From NCBI RefSeq assembly GCF_012726205.1, contig NZ_JAASAE010000003.1, positions 394,724 to 458,723 of the forward strand: 64,000 bases of DNA. Direction: 5' to 3'. The stretch is from Rhodococcus sp. HNM0569. Its GTDB lineage: Bacteria > Actinomycetota > Actinomycetes > Mycobacteriales > Mycobacteriaceae. This document shows positions 17,546 to 30,520 of the stretch, one piece after another. The translations under genes were made by a program, and so were the position numbers. The notes under the pieces are model-generated. The model was not told the origin of the DNA. It made no database searches and saw only the letters and a program-made list of their open reading frames with translations. Every line of letters begins with the position of its first letter. Position 1 is the first letter of the stretch.

Positions 17546-18463
17546 TCAGCGTCCGCTGCTGCGCACGCCCAGGAGCACATCGTCCCACGACGGCAGCGCG
17601 GGCTTGCCGCGCTTGTCCTTGGTGGGTTGTCGCGGCGCGGTGCGAGGGGCTTCGGCCGCGGCCGGCTCGTGCGGCTGCTGCGCATCGTGGTCGATGATCT
17701 GCGGACCGTCCGTCTCGGCGACGACCGTGCCCGTGACGATCGGCTCGTCGCTCGGCGTGTGCGGAACCGTCTCGGCGACGATCGGCTCGTCCGCGTCGGC
17801 CTCGTCGCCGCGCTCGTCGCTCGAGGTGAGCTCGAGCTGATCGGAATCGCTCGACACCGCCGCGAGACCGCGCAGGGGGCGGCCGAAGTCCGGGTCGATC
17901 AGATCGAACGCGGTGTCGTCGAGTGCGACGATGGTGCCGCCGTGTGCGTCGGGCTGGTAGCGCCAGTGCGCCGAGTTGGTGCTCCGGCCTGCCTGCCACT
18001 GCAGCTGGGCGACCCAGTGATTGTCGTTGTCGCGCCAGGCATCCCACTCGGCGTCCTCGATCACGTGCCCACGTGCACGGAACGCCTGGCCGACGATGTC
18101 GACGAGAGTCTGCACCGAGGGGCCGTCGTCGAGCACCGGGTGGCCGCCCTGGGCGAGTTCGGCGGCGCGCGAACGTTCGAGCAGTACCGGGTACGCGAAT
18201 CGTTCGACCTTCGACAGGGGGATGCCTGCTTCCTCGGCGACCTCCTCGACGGAGGCGCCGCAGCGGATGCGGGCTTGGATCTCACGCGGCCTGAGTTGAC
18301 TGTCCATTTCGATCTCGATCTGTCCGAGTCGGGCCATGTCTCCGCGGGAGGCCGCGCGAAGCTTGTCGTCGGCGGGTAGCCGGAATTTTTCGCCGGTACT
18401 TGCGTCGGCGCACACGACGTGCGACCCATCGGGCTCGAGACCGATCACTCGAAGCTCTCGCAC
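17546..18463 (-). CDS. sepH: SepH, FtsZ-associated cell-division regulator (DUF3071)
   Basis: 305 residues. The conserved N-terminal domain (1-175) begins MRELRVIGLEPDGSHVVC and contains a helix-turn-helix-like region RPREIQARIRCGASVEEVAE. The C-terminal 130 are acidic and disordered (ADADEPIVAETVPHTPSDEP) with a final conserved peptide LPSWDDVLLGVRSSGR, as in characterised SepH. SepH stimulates FtsZ GTPase activity and bundling in actinomycetes. The GTG at 18463 is preferred over the ATG at 18478 because AGGGAGG lies five bases upstream and the product gains the family N-terminus. Equivalent to Rv0883c. Confidence 0.93.
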   Translation of the reverse strand: MRELRVIGLEPDGSHVVCADASTGEKFRLPADDKLRAASRGDMARLGQIEIEMDSQLRPREIQARIRCGASVEEVAEEAGIPLSKVERFAYPVLLERSRAAELAQGGHPVLDDGPSVQTLVDIVGQAFRARGHVIEDAEWDAWRDNDNHWVAQLQWQAGRSTNSAHWRYQPDAHGGTIVALDDTAFDLIDPDFGRPLRGLAAVSSDSDQLELTSSDERGDEADADEPIVAETVPHTPSDEPIVTGTVVAETDGPQIIDHDAQQPHEPAAAEAPRTAPRQPTKDKRGKPALPSWDDVLLGVRSSGR

Positions 18464-18555
18464 TCTGACCTCCCTCATCGCGCCGGCTCGCGACTGTCCG
18501 TGCCGACTGTAATGGACCCGTGACCCGAGGTGGGGGAGGACACGCGCGGGCAGTC

Positions 18556-19242
18556 TCAGCCGCGCGCGAAGGTGACGAGGAAGTCGATACTGCCGTTGCC
18601 GTCGACCGTGACGAAGCCGAGCGACGGCGGCTGCACACCGTAGTCGGTCCACACAGTGGGAACCGAGCCCGACGCGATCAGCTCGTCGCCCGAGCGCAAC
18701 ACCGTGATCTGCGCGTCGACGTGCTGTGTGCGGTCCTTGAGCGCGAGCGTGCCCGGCGCGGTGACCGTGCCGACCGTACCATCGTCCGGCACGCCGGACA
18801 GGTCGACGGGTCCGTCGAGGGTGAAGGTCGCGGTGGGGAAGGTGTCCGTCTGCATGACGTTGCCACGGAACTGAGAATCGCGGCGGCCGGAGTCGGTGGC
18901 GATGGTGGCCACCTGCACCGTGACCTCGGCGGCGGTGAGTGCGCCGTTCTCGATCGTCGCGGTACCGGACACGTCGTGTGTGCTGCCCACGACGGTGACG
19001 GACTCGCCGTTGAGGATCTCGTGCACCGTGTACCCGGCCGCAGTGGTGTTGGGATCGGAGCCTGCGGCGACCACCCAGTCCCCGTCGACGGCACCGGATG
19101 CCGGACGCGCACCCTCGGTGGACACGCTCGCGGCGGGCGCGTCGTCCTCGGCCACGAATTTCGCATACAGCCACGGCGCGGCGACGGCGATCGCGGCTAC
19201 GAGCACGATCGCGCTGATCAGCCACGGCACCCATTTCCTCAT
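18556..19242 (-). CDS. YceI-family lipid-binding-like protein, membrane anchored
   Basis: 228 residues. An N-terminal helix at about 5-28 (VPWLISAIVLVAAIAVAAPW) anchors or exports it. The YceI beta-barrel covers about 55-228: DGDWVVAAGSDPNTTAAGYT, STHDVSGTATIENGAL, DSGRRDSQFRGNVMQTDTFP (the characteristic segment), and LALKDRTQHVDAQI. YceI proteins bind isoprenoid-like ligands; the ligand here is unknown. It lies 92 bases upstream of sepH on the same strand, a gap that probably holds the sepH promoter. Confidence 0.9.
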   Translation of the reverse strand: MRKWVPWLISAIVLVAAIAVAAPWLYAKFVAEDDAPAASVSTEGARPASGAVDGDWVVAAGSDPNTTAAGYTVHEILNGESVTVVGSTHDVSGTATIENGALTAAEVTVQVATIATDSGRRDSQFRGNVMQTDTFPTATFTLDGPVDLSGVPDDGTVGTVTAPGTLALKDRTQHVDAQITVLRSGDELIASGSVPTVWTDYGVQPPSLGFVTVDGNGSIDFLVTFARG

Positions 19243-19288
19243 GAGGGCAGACTAATCGGACGAAGCGGTCGCCGGTAGGGACTGCGGG

Positions 19289-19486
19289 TCAGTCGCCGTC
19301 CGCCTCGGACTCACCGTCTTCGGACGCGAGGGGGTCGGGAGCGTCGCCGCCTTCGAGGATCGTGAGCTCTTCGCGGATCTCGGCGGCGAGTCCCTCCAGC
19401 CTCTCCTCGAAGCCGTGTGCCTCGTTCCCGTCGGTGCCGCTGCCGTTCTGATCTGGCGTGCCGTTCTCGCCGTGGTTGTCGGACAT
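19289..19486 (-). CDS. Small acidic protein, unknown
   Basis: 65 residues (MSDNHGENGTPDQNGSGTDG...), strongly acidic, with one predicted helix (FEERLEGLAAEIREELTILE) and a disordered Asp/Glu-rich tail. GGAGG of GAGGAGGCC stands close upstream of the ATG. It lies between the serC hairpin and the YceI gene. The base composition fits coding sequence and the ribosome site is good, but no family is recognised. Confidence 0.6.
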   Translation of the reverse strand: MSDNHGENGTPDQNGSGTDGNEAHGFEERLEGLAAEIREELTILEGGDAPDPLASEDGESEADGD

Positions 19487-19536
19487 CGGGGGCCTCCTCG
19501 CGTTGCGGCCGGACATACCCGACGATACGGCCGCAG

Positions 19537-19581
19537 ACGCGACGGCGGGCCGCTCCGGAAGGGAGCGGCCCGCCGTCGCGT
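19537..19581. terminator. Hairpin terminator downstream of serC
   Basis: The arms ACGCGACGGCGGGCCGCTCC (19537-19556) and its exact complement (19562-19581) enclose a five-base loop. It begins 15 bases beyond the serC stop codon on the minus strand. There is no long U tract, as is common for GC-rich actinobacteria. Confidence 0.8.
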
Positions 19582-19595
19582 GGAGAAGACGAGTG

Positions 19596-21903
<2,308 letters not shown>

Positions 21904-22210
21904 TGATCGTGCTCCTCTATCGAGTGCCCTCGGTCGGAGTGGCACTGTCCTCGGCGTCTGGACCGTGCGGTCGTGTCTTCCGCACTGTTCGGTGTTCCAC
22001 TCTTGTCGCACCCGCGTCGTGTGGTGCGGGATGTGCACGCACGCGTGGTGTGCCGATGCCGTCGCGCAGAGCCCACCGGCCCGCGACGCCCACTGACCGG
22101 GTGCGTTCCGCGACGAGCCGACGGGTCCGGCGACAGGTTCGGTCACCTGCGACTCTAGACGCTGCCACCGGGCCACCGTTGCCCGCCTACCTCAGAGTAG
22201 CGTTCGGGAC

Positions 22211-22906
22211 GTGCCGTCAGACCACGTTCCTCCCGGCAGGGAAAGTCCCGAGCTCGCGGCGATGCGCGTCGCGTACTCGGAACAGGGCGCGGGCCGCGCG
22301 GAAGAGCCCGATCTCGACGTCGTGCACGTCGCCGACGGGTGGCTTCCCCTCGTCCGGATCTGGATGGGCGCTGCCGTCGAGGCCGGTCTGGCCGAGCCCA
22401 ATGCGATGGTGCTGGCCACGGTCGACGACGAGGGCAGGCCGGCGAGCCGCACCGTGTTGTGCAAAGGCCTCAGCGAGGACGGCGTGCTGCTGTTCACCAA
22501 CTACGAGTCGGACAAGGGGCGCCAGCTCGAGCACAATCCGTACGCGTCGGCGACATTCGCGTGGATCGAGCAGGCCCACCAGGTCACGGTGCGCGGACGG
22601 GCGGAACGCGTCGCTGCCGACGTCACCTCCGAGTACTGGCGTAGCAGGCCACGCGGGTCACAGCTCGGCGCCTGGGCGTCGCATCAATCGCAGCCGATCG
22701 ACTCGCGCGTCGCGCTCGACGCACAGCTCACCGACACGGCGACGCGTTTCGGCACGGGCGAGATCCCGGTGCCGCCGCACTGGGGCGGCATCCTGATCCG
22801 GCCGTTCTCGGTCGAGTTCTGGCAGGGCCGCGCCGACCGCCTGCACAACCGGGTGCGCACCGAGCTGGTGGACGGTCGCTGGGTGGCCCGGCGACTGCAA
22901 CCGTGA
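22211..22906 (+). CDS. pdxH: Pyridoxamine 5'-phosphate oxidase
   Basis: 231 residues from a GTG. FMN-dependent oxidation of PNP/PMP to PLP. Motifs: NAMVLATVDDEGRPASRTVL (FMN-binding strand), LFTNYESDKGRQLEHNPYAS, YWRSRPRGSQLGAWASHQSQ, and the C-terminal signature EFWQGRADRLHNRVR. Full length for the family. The stop overlaps the GTG of the MFS gene by four bases. PLP made here is the cofactor of SerC, encoded 1.5 kb away. Confidence 0.96.
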   Translation: MPSDHVPPGRESPELAAMRVAYSEQGAGRAEEPDLDVVHVADGWLPLVRIWMGAAVEAGLAEPNAMVLATVDDEGRPASRTVLCKGLSEDGVLLFTNYESDKGRQLEHNPYASATFAWIEQAHQVTVRGRAERVAADVTSEYWRSRPRGSQLGAWASHQSQPIDSRVALDAQLTDTATRFGTGEIPVPPHWGGILIRPFSVEFWQGRADRLHNRVRTELVDGRWVARRLQP

Positions 22907-24162
22907 GGGGCCTGCTCGCCGACACGACACCGCTGCGCAATCGCGACTACCGGCGGCTGTGGACGGCAGGAATCGTCACCGTCATCGGTGGCCAGCTCAG
23001 CATCGTCGCGGTGCCGCAGCAGATCTACGAGATCACCCGCAGCTCGGCGTACGTCGGTCTGGCGGGCGTGTTCGCGCTCGTGCCGCTCATCGCATTCGGG
23101 CTGTGGGGCGGAGCGCTCGCCGACGTCATGGACCGTCGCAAGCTGCTCGCGATCACCACGAGCGGGCTGTCGATCACCGCGGTCCTGTTCTGGTTGCAGG
23201 CGGCCGCGGGCCTCGACAACGTGTGGGTGATCCTGGTGCTCCTCGCGGTGCAGCAGGCGTGTTTCGCAGTCAACCAGCCGACGCGCGCCGCGATCATCCC
23301 GCGGCTGATCCCGGCTGAACAGTTGCCCGCGGCGAACTCGCTCAACATGACCGTCGCGCAGTTCGGCGCGATCGCGGGACCACTCCTCGCGGGCGTCCTG
23401 ATCCCGATGATCGGATTGTCGACGCTCTACCTGATCGACGCGGTCGCCCTGCTCGTGACGTTGTGGGCCGCACTCACACTGCCCGCGATCCCGCCGTCCG
23501 GCGACGCGAGGCGGGCGGGGCTGCGTCAGGTGTTCGACGGTTTCGCGTACCTGTCGACGCAGAAGATCCTGCTCGCGTCCTTCGTCGTCGACATCATCGC
23601 GATGGTCTTCGGCATGGCCCGCGCGCTGTTCCCGCAGATCGCGCACGAGTCGTTCGGCGACCCCGTATCGGGTGGTTTCGCCCTCGGCCTGCTGTTCGCG
23701 TCGATGTCCGTGGGCGCCGTCCTCGGCGGGGTGTTCTCGGGCTGGCTCCCTCGCGTGCGACGGCAGGGACTCGCGGTCGTCGTGTGCATCGCGCTGTGGG
23801 GAGTGGCGATGATCGGATTCGGTGTCACGGTCGGCCTGGCCGAGCCGGGGCGCAGCGCCGCATTCTTGTGGATCGCGGTGGCGTTCATGGCATTCGGCGG
23901 TGCCGTCGACATGGTGTCGGCGGCCTTCCGCAGCACCATGTTGCAGCAGGTCGCGACCGACGACATGCGGGGCCGGCTGCAGGGCGTGTTCACCGTCGTC
24001 GTGGCCGGCGGTCCGCGACTGGGCGACGTCGCGCACGGCGCGGCAGCCGCCTCGGTCGGCACGGCGGCGGCCGCGGCGGGCGGCGGAGTTCTCGTGGTCG
24101 TGGGCGTGGCGATCGCGGCGCTCGTCTTCCCTGCCTTCGTGCGCTACCGCGTGGTCCGTTGA
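22903..24162 (+). CDS. MFS exporter (MFS_3 type)
   Basis: 419 residues, 12 predicted helices. It begins at a GTG overlapping the pdxH stop (GTGA). LRNRDYRRLWTAGIVTVIGG, GGALADVMDRRKLLAITTSG (motif A) and the later TTMLQQVATDDMRGRLQG-type segment define the MFS_3 group. It resembles the gene at 14.1 kb in type but not closely in sequence. The substrate is unknown. Coupling to pdxH may be only organisational. Confidence 0.87.
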   Translation: MRGLLADTTPLRNRDYRRLWTAGIVTVIGGQLSIVAVPQQIYEITRSSAYVGLAGVFALVPLIAFGLWGGALADVMDRRKLLAITTSGLSITAVLFWLQAAAGLDNVWVILVLLAVQQACFAVNQPTRAAIIPRLIPAEQLPAANSLNMTVAQFGAIAGPLLAGVLIPMIGLSTLYLIDAVALLVTLWAALTLPAIPPSGDARRAGLRQVFDGFAYLSTQKILLASFVVDIIAMVFGMARALFPQIAHESFGDPVSGGFALGLLFASMSVGAVLGGVFSGWLPRVRRQGLAVVVCIALWGVAMIGFGVTVGLAEPGRSAAFLWIAVAFMAFGGAVDMVSAAFRSTMLQQVATDDMRGRLQGVFTVVVAGGPRLGDVAHGAAAASVGTAAAAAGGGVLVVVGVAIAALVFPAFVRYRVVR

Positions 24163-24261
24163 GACACCCCACCGTAGGCACGTCCGGTGCGGTGGGACTA
24201 GTTTCTAGGGGATCGAAGAAACGCAGTAACTCATCGGTTCGAGCTTTGAGAGGGATGCTTC

Positions 24262-25557
<1,296 letters not shown>

Positions 25558-25656
25558 CGCCGAGCTGCGGCGCCAGGCCGCCTCGAGTGGGTACCCTCGC
25601 GGAAACGCCCGCATCATGTCGCCGAGTCGCATCCGGTCAGCAAGCTGAGGAGAAAC

Positions 25657-26019
25657 ATGAGCAAGCCGGTCATCGAGTTCCAGGAGGGTCCGCCCCCCAC
25701 CGATCTGGTCGTCAAGGATCTGGTGGTCGGGGACGGCGCAGAGGCAGTACCCGGTGGCACCGTCGAGGTGCATTATGTCGGTGTCGACTACGAGACGGGC
25801 GAGGAGTTCGACTCGTCGTGGAGCCGCGGCGAGTCCATCCAGTTCCCGCTGCGCGGCCTCATCAAGGGCTGGCAGGACGGCATCCCCGGTATGCGAGTCG
25901 GCGGTCGTCGCCAGCTCACCATCCCGCCGGAACTTGCGTACGGTCCCGCAGGCGCGGGGCACCAGTTGTCCGGCAAGACGCTGGTGTTCGTGATCGACCT
26001 GCTCGACGCGAAGCCCTGA
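25657..26019 (+). CDS. FKBP-type peptidyl-prolyl isomerase
   Basis: 120 residues, a single cytosolic FKBP domain. VVGDGAEAVPGGTVEVHYVG, DSSWSRGESIQFPLRGLIKG, WQDGIPGMRVGGRRQLTIPP and LAYGPAGAGHQLSGKTLVFV carry the FK506-binding pocket residues (Trp, Ile and Tyr of the consensus). No signal peptide. Preceded by GAGGAG eight bases before the ATG. It follows gltA on the same strand after 99 bases. Confidence 0.96.
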   Translation: MSKPVIEFQEGPPPTDLVVKDLVVGDGAEAVPGGTVEVHYVGVDYETGEEFDSSWSRGESIQFPLRGLIKGWQDGIPGMRVGGRRQLTIPPELAYGPAGAGHQLSGKTLVFVIDLLDAKP

Positions 26020-26062
26020 TCCCACCGGTCACCCGGCCGCCCCGGCCGCGATGATCCCGGCC

Positions 26063-26119
26063 CTGGCCGCAATGTCGCACCCTGTGCATTCGACGCACAC
26101 GAGGTGACATTGCGGCCAG
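26063..26119. repeat. 57-nt palindromic element, copy 1
   Basis: The outer arms CTGGCCGCAATGTC and GACATTGCGGCCAG are exact complements. An inner GTGC/GCAC stem flanks ATTCGAC. It lies between the convergent FKBP and prrB genes, where a bidirectional terminator would be expected. A second 57-nt copy at 63443 shares the core TGTGC-TT-GA-GCACACGA-GTGACAT while its outer arms differ in paired fashion. Confidence 0.75.
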
Positions 26120-26152
26120 AGCTGTATCCGGGGCCAGTCGGTTGCGGGGTTC

Positions 26153-27478
26153 TCAGCTGCGGAGCTCGACGACGAGACGGGCACCGCCGAGCGGGCTCTC
26201 GTCGAACCAGGCGCGTCCTCCGTGCAGCGCGGCCTGCTGTGCGACCAGGGCGAGGCCGAGGCCCGAGCCGGTCTTCGCGGCGTGGGTGCCACGCGCGAAC
26301 CGGTCGAACACGTGCTCGCGTTCGCGCTCCGGCACGCCCGAGCCGTCGTCGTCGACCACGATGCGCACCGTGCCGTCGACGCGATGCAGCCCGATCGCGA
26401 CGTGCGATGCGCGCCCGTGCCGCGCGGCATTGGTCACGGCGTTGTCGACCACGAGCCGCAGGCCCGCGGGCAACCCCCGCAGCCGGGTGCTGTCGGCGTC
26501 GACGGTGATCGTGAGATCGGGGTGGTGACGGCGCGCGTCGGCGGCCGCGACGTCGACGACGTCACGTAGATCGAGGTCGACGAAATCCTTGTCGCTGGAC
26601 AGTTCGCCGCGCGCGAGCCGTTCGAGGTCGGCGAGCGTGGTCTCGACGCGGCCCTGCGCGCGAGCGAGGTCGGCGAGGATCTCGGCGCGGTCGTCGTCGC
26701 CGAGCCGGTGGTTGGTGAGCACTTCGAGGTCGGTGCGCATCGCGGTGAGGGGGGTGCGCAGCTCGTGCGCCGACACCGCAGCGAAATCCCGCGCCGTGGC
26801 GAGTGCCGCATTGGTGCGTTCCTGCGCGTCCGCGACGTCGCGCAGCATCGACTCGGCCGCGGCCGCGAGCTCGTCCGCCTCGCGTACACCCGACGCCGAC
26901 GGCAGCAGCTGTGGCTCGCGGTTCGCGATGCGCCGCGTCAGGACGACGAGGGGACGCACCGCCCGTCCGCCGAAGAGCCAGCCGAGCCCGAGCGATGCGG
27001 CGACCGCGAGGGCACCCACGAGGGCGACCTGTTTCTGCTGGTCGGTGGTGATGTCCTGGGCCTCGGCGTAGGGGACGGCGATCGAGATGCGGTAGCGGGT
27101 GGTGGGCGAGGCCGCGGTGAACGTGCGGTACTTGGTGTCCTCGACGTACGCGGTGTGGGCACCGAGGGCGAGTGGTGGCAGCTGGGTCGGCGTGCTCGAC
27201 TCCACGTCGCCGGTTTGGTCGCGGATCGTGATCGCGAACGCGCCTGCGTCGCCGAGTGCGCCGAGGAAGGGGCCTGCGACCGCGGCATTGGGCACGACGA
27301 TCGTCGATGCGGCCTCGAGCCGCCGGTCGAGCTGGGCCAGGTTGTTGCGCGCGATCGCGGCGGCCACGAGCCCGCCGAGTGCCGCGACGATGATGAGCGC
27401 ACCCAGGCCCGTCGCGGCTGCGACGCGCGTCCGCAGCGAGAACGAGTGACGTCGATGCTGCTCGGGTGCAGCACTCAC
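26153..27478 (-). CDS. prrB: Sensor histidine kinase PrrB
   Basis: 441 residues from a GTG. Helix 1 at about 19-42 ([20 protein letters not shown]), an extracytoplasmic sensor domain to about 150, helix 2 at about 152-172, then HAMP ([20 protein letters not shown]). The phospho-acceptor His is in [21 protein letters not shown] box [15 protein letters not shown]1 [17 protein letters not shown], and G2 [18 protein letters not shown] complete the kinase. It matches Rv0902c. The GTG overlaps the prrA stop (GTGA), so the pair is coupled. The signal is unknown; PrrAB is linked to respiration and nitrogen in mycobacteria. Confidence 0.93.
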   Translation of the reverse strand: MSAAPEQHRRHSFSLRTRVAAATGLGALIIVAALGGLVAAAIARNNLAQLDRRLEAASTIVVPNAAVAGPFLGALGDAGAFAITIRDQTGDVESSTPTQLPPLALGAHTAYVEDTKYRTFTAASPTTRYRISIAVPYAEAQDITTDQQKQVALVGALAVAASLGLGWLFGGRAVRPLVVLTRRIANREPQLLPSASGVREADELAAAAESMLRDVADAQERTNAALATARDFAAVSAHELRTPLTAMRTDLEVLTNHRLGDDDRAEILADLARAQGRVETTLADLERLARGELSSDKDFVDLDLRDVVDVAAADARRHHPDLTITVDADSTRLRGLPAGLRLVVDNAVTNAARHGRASHVAIGLHRVDGTVRIVVDDDGSGVPEREREHVFDRFARGTHAAKTGSGLGLALVAQQAALHGGRAWFDESPLGGARLVVELRS

Positions 27479-28176
27479 TCGGGCTCCCGCAACACGAATC
27501 CGACACCACGCACGGTGTGTACGAGTCGTGGCGACCCGTCGTTCTCGAACTTGCGGCGCAGGTAGCCGACGAAGACGTCGACGACGTTCGTGTCTGCGGC
27601 GAAATCGTAGCCCCACACGAGCTCGAGCAGCCGTTCGCGGCTGAGCACGATCCCGACATTGCGGGCGAGCACGTCGAGCAGTTCGAACTCGCGTTTGGTG
27701 AGGGCGATCTCGGTGCCGGACTGCCACACGCGGTGGCCGGCGAGGTCGATCTCGAGGTTGCCGATACGGATCGGTTCGCCCGCCCCCTCCCGCGCCGGTT
27801 CGGCGGCGCGGCGGCGCAGCATCGCACGCACGCGTGCAACGAGCTCGGCGAGAACGAACGGTTTGACGAGATAGTCGTCGGCACCGGCCTCGAGGCCCGC
27901 GATCCGGTCGTCGACCGAATTTCTGGCGGAGAGCACACATACCGGGATGTTGTTGTCTTTCGCACGCAGTTCGGTGACCACGCCGGTGCCGTCGAGCACC
28001 GGCATGTTCATGTCGAGCACCATGACATCGGGCTGCATTTCCTCGACGACGCGCAACGCTTCACGCCCGTCACCTGCGGTGACGACGGAAAAACCGGACA
28101 GCCGCAGGCCGCGTTCGAGCGACGTGCGGACATCGGGATCGTCGTCGACGACGAGGACACTCGCGGAGTCGTTCAC
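27475..28176 (-). CDS. prrA: Response regulator PrrA (OmpR family)
   Basis: 233 residues. The receiver domain (5-120) has the acidic pocket [14 protein letters not shown], the phosphorylation site [14 protein letters not shown] and the lysine in [13 protein letters not shown]. The winged-helix DNA-binding domain (about 140-230) reads [38 protein letters not shown] and [15 protein letters not shown]. Homolog of Rv0903c. It starts with GTG at 28176, 69 bases from the divergent mscS-like gene, so its promoter must overlap that short gap. Confidence 0.95.
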   Translation of the reverse strand: MNDSASVLVVDDDPDVRTSLERGLRLSGFSVVTAGDGREALRVVEEMQPDVMVLDMNMPVLDGTGVVTELRAKDNNIPVCVLSARNSVDDRIAGLEAGADDYLVKPFVLAELVARVRAMLRRRAAEPAREGAGEPIRIGNLEIDLAGHRVWQSGTEIALTKREFELLDVLARNVGIVLSRERLLELVWGYDFAADTNVVDVFVGYLRRKFENDGSPRLVHTVRGVGFVLREPE

Positions 28177-28245
28177 GCTTCGATTCTGCCCGAGTGAGCC
28201 CGTCGTCACCGGTCCTGTGCGTGCAACGTACGTAGACTTTCCCCG

Positions 28246-29163
28246 ATGACTTCCGAGTTGATAGCTTTCGAGTTGACCGACACTTGGCGCGACTGGCTGG
28301 TGCAGAGGCCCATCCAGATCGCGATCTACGTCGCTCTCGCGGTGGTGCTGCGGTTCGCACTGCACAAGCTGATCGACCGCGCCACGCGCCCCCGCGACCC
28401 GTCGCAGAAGCCGACGATGCTGCGCCCGCTCACCGAGCGGATGCCGCGCGGCGCGAAGGACGCGGCGATGAGCGAGCGGCGTGCGCAGCGCGCCCGCACG
28501 ATCGGGTCGGTGCTCAAGTCGACCGTGTCGATCGTGATCCTCGTGTGGGTCGTGCTGCAGATCCTGAGCGTGCTCGGCGTCAACGTCGCACCGTTCATCG
28601 CGTCGGCGGGCATCATCGGTGTCGCTCTCGGTTTCGGTGCGCAGAACCTCGTGCGGGACTTCCTGTCGGGCATCTTCATGCTGCTCGAGGACCAGTACGG
28701 GGTGGGTGACGTCGTCGACCTCGGCGAGGCGGTGGGCACCGTCGAGACCGTGGGCCTGCGGGTCACCACCATTCGCGACATCAACGGCACCCTCTGGTAC
28801 TGCCGCAACGGCGAGATCCTGCGGGTGGGCAACATGAGTCAGGGCTACGCGGTCGCCGTCGTCGACCTGCCGATCGCACATTCGGCCAATGTCCACCACG
28901 CGTGCGAGGTCGCGCTGCGTGCGGTCCTCGACGCCGCCGAGAACGACAAGGTCGCGCCCGACGTCCTCGAGGCCCCCGAACTGCTCGGCGTCAACTCGGT
29001 GACGGCCCAGTCGGTCACCATCCGCGTCACCGCCAAGACGAAGCCGGGCAAGCAGTGGGCCGTGCAGCGCGATCTCACGCGTGCCGCGCTCACCGCATTC
29101 GAACGCGACGACGTCGACGAACCGTTCGTCAACCTGTTCACCGCGAACCGTCAGTCGGTCTGA
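28246..29163 (+). CDS. MscS-type mechanosensitive channel
   Basis: 305 residues. Three helices: about 21-40 ([20 protein letters not shown]), 85-108 ([20 protein letters not shown]) and the pore-lining TM3 [20 protein letters not shown] followed by [20 protein letters not shown]. This Ala/Gly-rich TM3 and the beta domain ([20 protein letters not shown]) are diagnostic of MscS. It releases solutes during osmotic downshift. The 3' end overlaps the convergent MFS gene by 13 bases. Confidence 0.93.
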   Translation: MTSELIAFELTDTWRDWLVQRPIQIAIYVALAVVLRFALHKLIDRATRPRDPSQKPTMLRPLTERMPRGAKDAAMSERRAQRARTIGSVLKSTVSIVILVWVVLQILSVLGVNVAPFIASAGIIGVALGFGAQNLVRDFLSGIFMLLEDQYGVGDVVDLGEAVGTVETVGLRVTTIRDINGTLWYCRNGEILRVGNMSQGYAVAVVDLPIAHSANVHHACEVALRAVLDAAENDKVAPDVLEAPELLGVNSVTAQSVTIRVTAKTKPGKQWAVQRDLTRAALTAFERDDVDEPFVNLFTANRQSV

Positions 29164-30380
29164 GCGGCGGCGGCCACGGGTCGCCGTAGCACGCTCGCTG
29201 CCAGCGCGACCGCGGCCAGCACGATGACGAGCCCGCCGTAAAGGCGGGTGGTGTCGGTCACTCCGATGCGGGTCACGAGATAACCCGCGCCGAACGCCGG
29301 GACGCTGTTCGCGAGGTAGGCGACGACGTACACGCTCGCGAGCAGGCCCGCGCGTTCACTCGGTCCGGCCGTGGGCATCACCGTGCGGATCGTGCCCTGG
29401 AAGCCCGCGCCGAAGCCGGCGCCGGCCACCACGGTGCCGGCGAGCACGAGCAGAGCGGACGATTCCTCGGCACCGACGAGCGTGACGGCGACGCCTGCGA
29501 CGAGTGCGCCCGAGCCGACCGCGAGGACTGTCTGCGCGGGGGAGTTGCGCAGCACGAACACGGTGACGGCGCCGGTGCCCGTGAGGAGCGCGACCATGAT
29601 CGCGCCGACGAGCGAGGAATGCACGTCGAGGGCGTTGTGCGCGAGGGTGGGCCCCAGCGAGAGGTAGAACCCGCCCAGCGCCCAGACCGCGACGAGGCAC
29701 GGCGCCGTGAGCAGCATCGGGGTGCGCGACGACGCGGGTACGGCAAGCGAGGGGCGCAGCGTGGCCAGCGCGCCCGGACGCCGCGTGACGGTCTCGGGAA
29801 GGGCCGCGACCACGGCGGTTTCCGCGACGAACAGCACGAGGAGCAACAGGTAGACCGTCGTCGTCGGGCGCGGGAGGTGTTCGCTGACGAGGCTCGACGC
29901 GAGTGCTCCGAGGGCGAGACCCGCTCCGGGCGCCATGCTGTTGACGACTGCTCCGCGACCGGGTCGGCGTTCGAGGTCGATGAGCAGTGATCCGAGCGCG
30001 CTGATCGCGGCACCGGTCGCGAAACCCTGGACGACGCGGGCGACGAGTAGCAGCCCCACGCCGTCCGCGGCCGCGAACACCACCATCGACGCGGCCTCGA
30101 CCGCGAGCGCGACGAACAGCACCGGGCGCCTGCCGACGTGGTCGGACAGCGAGCCGACCGTGAGCAGTGCGGCGAGCAGGCTCAGCGCGTAGATGCCGAA
30201 CACCGTGGTGGACTGGAGCGACGAGAATCCCCAGTCGCGTTCGTACACCTCGTAGATCGGCGTCGGCGCGGCCGACGCGCCGAGCAGGCTCGCGACGACG
30301 ACCGCGACGAACGCGAACGCCGGGCCACGCGCGAGGCGTCGGGTGGGCGGTTCGGAGATCGTGGGTGTTGCCGTCGACAT
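29151..30380 (-). CDS. MFS efflux transporter (drug:H+ antiporter-like)
   Basis: 409 residues with about 12 predicted helices. [20 protein letters not shown] is motif A, and [20 protein letters not shown] with [20 protein letters not shown] resemble motifs B and C of 12-TM drug exporters. A TetR gene lies divergently 140 bases away with a large inverted repeat between, a typical efflux pump-repressor pair. The substrate is unknown. Confidence 0.88.
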   Translation of the reverse strand: MSTATPTISEPPTRRLARGPAFAFVAVVVASLLGASAAPTPIYEVYERDWGFSSLQSTTVFGIYALSLLAALLTVGSLSDHVGRRPVLFVALAVEAASMVVFAAADGVGLLLVARVVQGFATGAAISALGSLLIDLERRPGRGAVVNSMAPGAGLALGALASSLVSEHLPRPTTTVYLLLLVLFVAETAVVAALPETVTRRPGALATLRPSLAVPASSRTPMLLTAPCLVAVWALGGFYLSLGPTLAHNALDVHSSLVGAIMVALLTGTGAVTVFVLRNSPAQTVLAVGSGALVAGVAVTLVGAEESSALLVLAGTVVAGAGFGAGFQGTIRTVMPTAGPSERAGLLASVYVVAYLANSVPAFGAGYLVTRIGVTDTTRLYGGLVIVLAAVALAASVLRRPVAAAAQTD

Positions 30381-30426
30381 CGAGTACCTCCCGCCGGCGA
30401 CGCGTGCGGGCGCCGCTATTACTTAC

Positions 30427-30488
30427 TGCAAAATCTTTGCGTTAGCGAACGCTACGCGCGGCGGCGCGGTTAACGCAAACATTTTGCA
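30427..30488. promoter_or_regulatory. Operator for the TetR/MFS divergent pair
   Basis: Two near-identical elements in inverted orientation: TGCAAAATCTTTGCGTTAG (30427-30445) and, on the other strand, TGCAAAATGTTTGCGTTAAC (30488-30469). The 62-base span fills the middle of the 140-base intergenic region, 47 bases from the MFS start and 33 from the TetR start. A pair of TetR dimer sites controlling both promoters is inferred. Confidence 0.75.
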
Positions 30489-30520
30489 TTTAGCGAGGTT
30501 CTTCCAGGTAAACTCTGGGC

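Noticed and set aside
21904..22210. Possible small gene in the citA-pdxH divergent region
   Set aside because: The short frames there have no ribosome site or conserved motif; the region is best taken as two promoters.
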